From contig CAIMWI010000036.1 in the NCBI GenBank assembly GCA_903845215.1, positions 52,978 through 116,977 of the forward strand: 64,000 bases of DNA, read 5' to 3'. How positions within the stretch are numbered: position 1 is the stretch's first letter; each line of letters opens with the position of its first letter. The notes below the pieces were generated by a model, which saw nothing but the letters and a program-made list of their open reading frames with translations, searched no databases and was not told the origin of the DNA. Of the stretch, positions 63,080-64,000 are shown piece by piece. The translations under genes were made by a program, and so were the position numbers. The stretch comes from an uncultured Rhodobacterales bacterium (GTDB lineage: Bacteria > Pseudomonadota > Alphaproteobacteria > Rhodobacterales > Rhodobacteraceae).

Positions 63080-63525
63080 CGCTGTATATCGACGCCGACG
63101 CCTGCCCTGTGAAGGAAGAAGCCGAACGCGTGGCCACACGGTTGCGGGTGCGCATGGTGCTGGTGTCAAACGGGGGCATCCGGGCCTCGGCCAATCCGTT
63201 GGTGGAAAGCGTCTTTGTGGCGCAGGGGCCAGATGAGGCGGACAAGTGGATCGCCGATCACGCCGGGGCTGGGGATGTGGTGGTGACGGGCGACATCCCT
63301 TTGGCGGCGCGCTGTGTGCAAAGCGGGGCGAGGGTGATCAAACACAACGGCGAAGAGCTTACCCGCACCAATATCGGCATGGTGCTGGCGACCCGCGACC
63401 TGATGGCAGACCTGCGCGCAGCTGATCCGTTCCGGCAAGGCGGCGGCAAGCTTTTCAGCAAAGCGGATCGGTCGCGGTTCTTGGATGTGCTGGACCGCGT
63501 GCTAAGGGCAGCGGCAGCGGGCTAA
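63076..63525 (+). CDS. YaiI/YqxD (UPF0178/DUF188) family protein
   Basis: 149 aa. [23 protein letters not shown], the N-terminal conserved block with acidic residues, and [27 protein letters not shown] are typical of DUF188, a PIN-like fold of unknown function. The acidic residues suggest a possible nuclease-like site, but no activity is established. It overlaps fghA by ATGA, so it is co-transcribed, although the pairing has no clear biochemical reason. Confidence 0.9.
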   Translation: MTLYIDADACPVKEEAERVATRLRVRMVLVSNGGIRASANPLVESVFVAQGPDEADKWIADHAGAGDVVVTGDIPLAARCVQSGARVIKHNGEELTRTNIGMVLATRDLMADLRAADPFRQGGGKLFSKADRSRFLDVLDRVLRAAAAG

Positions 63526-63863
63526 GATTGTTTTTGATGACTTTGCGGATGCATCCGATCATCGCAGGATTTTCTTTGTGACAAAAGCCGCTTTTGAATT
63601 CAGCTCACAGGCGACAGCCTTGCCAGACGGGCAAGATTGAAACGTGCATTGCGCGACAGTTCAGAATCCTTAGGGGCACAAAAGCCCCTCATCGGTCTTT
63701 CCAATCCAAAGCACAGCACCGCTCTAGGGCTAAATGCTGCCACCCTTTGCAAGGATTTCAGCAGCAAGCTTTCTTTCAGCGACACTGATGGCATTGGGCC
63801 CAGAGAAATAGGAATAAATGCACGCATTTAACGCTGCTGGCAGCTTTTCCATGGCTATTTTAA
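63526..63863. other. Non-coding stretch before the IS element
   Basis: No supported gene is seen. Two track ORFs of 64 and 75 codons lack motifs or ribosome-binding sites. A hairpin with GGGGC/GCCCC arms lies near 63675-63690 but has no T-tract on the plus strand. The TTAA at 63860-63863 directly before the IS end could be its target site. Confidence 0.5.
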
Positions 63864-64000
63864 GGAAAGTCTGAAAAACCTTCCCTAGCTGGCCTGATCT
63901 GATAGACTTTATGGACCCCGTGAGGAGCCCTGCCGATGCCGAAGCAACCCGCCTTTCCTGGCCTCAAGCACGCGATGAAGAAGAAGCGGACGCGACGGGA
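63864..64000 (+). mobile_element. IS5-family insertion sequence, left end (cut by the window)
   Basis: GGAAAGTCTGAAAAACCTTCC resembles IS5-group terminal inverted repeats. It is preceded by TTAA, matching the YTAR target preference of this family. A transposase-like reading frame starts 72 bases inside. The right end and the second target copy lie beyond the window, so intactness cannot be judged. Confidence 0.65.
63936..64000 (+). CDS. IS5-family transposase, N-terminal fragment
   Basis: The visible start MPKQPAFPGLKHAMKKKRTRR resembles the N-terminus of IS5-type transposases (MPKQ-FPGL--AMKK-TRRE). GAGGAG lies nine bases before the ATG. Only 21 codons are in the window, so the catalytic DDE residues cannot be seen. 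Confidence 0.65.
   Translation, partial: MPKQPAFPGLKHAMKKKRTRR

Noticed and set aside
63600-63827. 75-codon minus-strand ORF in the right-hand non-coding stretch
   Set aside because: No motif, no ribosome-binding site, and the opposite strand is open over a similar length; not supported.

Overview
The window reads as a chromosomal segment of a high-GC alphaproteobacterium of the order Rhodobacterales. The evidence is the gene neighbourhoods: ppiC-argJ-mutT divergent from secA; the chvI-chvG-hprK-rapZ-EIIA-HPr block divergent from pckA; a short HprK; an ScfR-type regulator; a stand-alone methylsuccinyl-CoA dehydrogenase; and MbfA behind an Irr-type box. Genes are tightly packed with many ATGA overlaps, and most ORF-track lines are antisense or out-of-frame shadows of real genes.

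Layout. (1) 1-8.6 kb: polA, then rimP-nusA-ylxR-infB, with a terminator-like leader before rimP and a very strong terminator after infB. (2) 8.6-14.5 kb: a 51-residue ORF missed by the track, mutT, argJ and a periplasmic parvulin on the minus strand; secA on the plus strand. (3) 14.6-18.5 kb: a three-subunit molybdenum hydroxylase (FAD, 2Fe-2S and Mo subunits) with a co-transcribed ubiquitin-fold sulfur-carrier-like protein ending in GG. (4) 18.5-24.4 kb: an ScfR-type regulator divergent from sga-mcl-mtkA-mtkB, the glyoxylate and malyl-CoA steps of the serine cycle. (5) 24.4-28.5 kb: a ThDP enzyme and a 2-hydroxyacid dehydrogenase (minus); gluconate 5-dehydrogenase and gluconokinase (plus). 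(6) 28.5-33 kb: an SqrR-like ArsR regulator, then a hybrid histidine kinase, a small periplasmic pterin-binding-like (SUOX/PruR-type) protein and a LuxR-type response regulator. (7) 33.3-43.6 kb: a sugar-type MFS carrier, a VOC protein, and a sugar locus in which a ROK repressor is coupled to a binding-protein paralogue lacking a signal peptide, divergent from isomerase, binding protein, a frameshifted Gfo/Idh dehydrogenase, ABC ATPase, permease and a monooxygenase-like protein. (8) 43.8-52 kb: smc, an acyltransferase and the regulatory PTS/ChvGI operon. (9) 52.4-63.5 kb: pckA, a TauE-type permease, mcd, an NAD-dependent epimerase, split MnmC functions, two DMT exporters, mbfA, fghA and a YaiI/YqxD protein. 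(10) The right edge enters an IS5-family element.

How the genes fit together. Sga, malyl-CoA lyase, malate-CoA ligase, methylsuccinyl-CoA dehydrogenase, S-formylglutathione hydrolase and PEP carboxykinase together suggest an organism that oxidises C1 units through glutathione and can assimilate C1/C2 carbon through the serine cycle and ethylmalonyl-CoA pathway. The most interesting possible system is the three-gene cluster at 28.9-32.8 kb: a hybrid kinase with a periplasmic domain, a periplasmic pterin-binding-fold protein and a LuxR-type regulator, with repeated TACCCTAA-type motifs in its non-coding DNA. Two conserved genes (the pterin-binding-like protein and the Gfo/Idh dehydrogenase) are each broken by one missing base in or next to a homopolymer, so sequencing error must be excluded before either is called a pseudogene. 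No rRNA, tRNA or CRISPR was seen.
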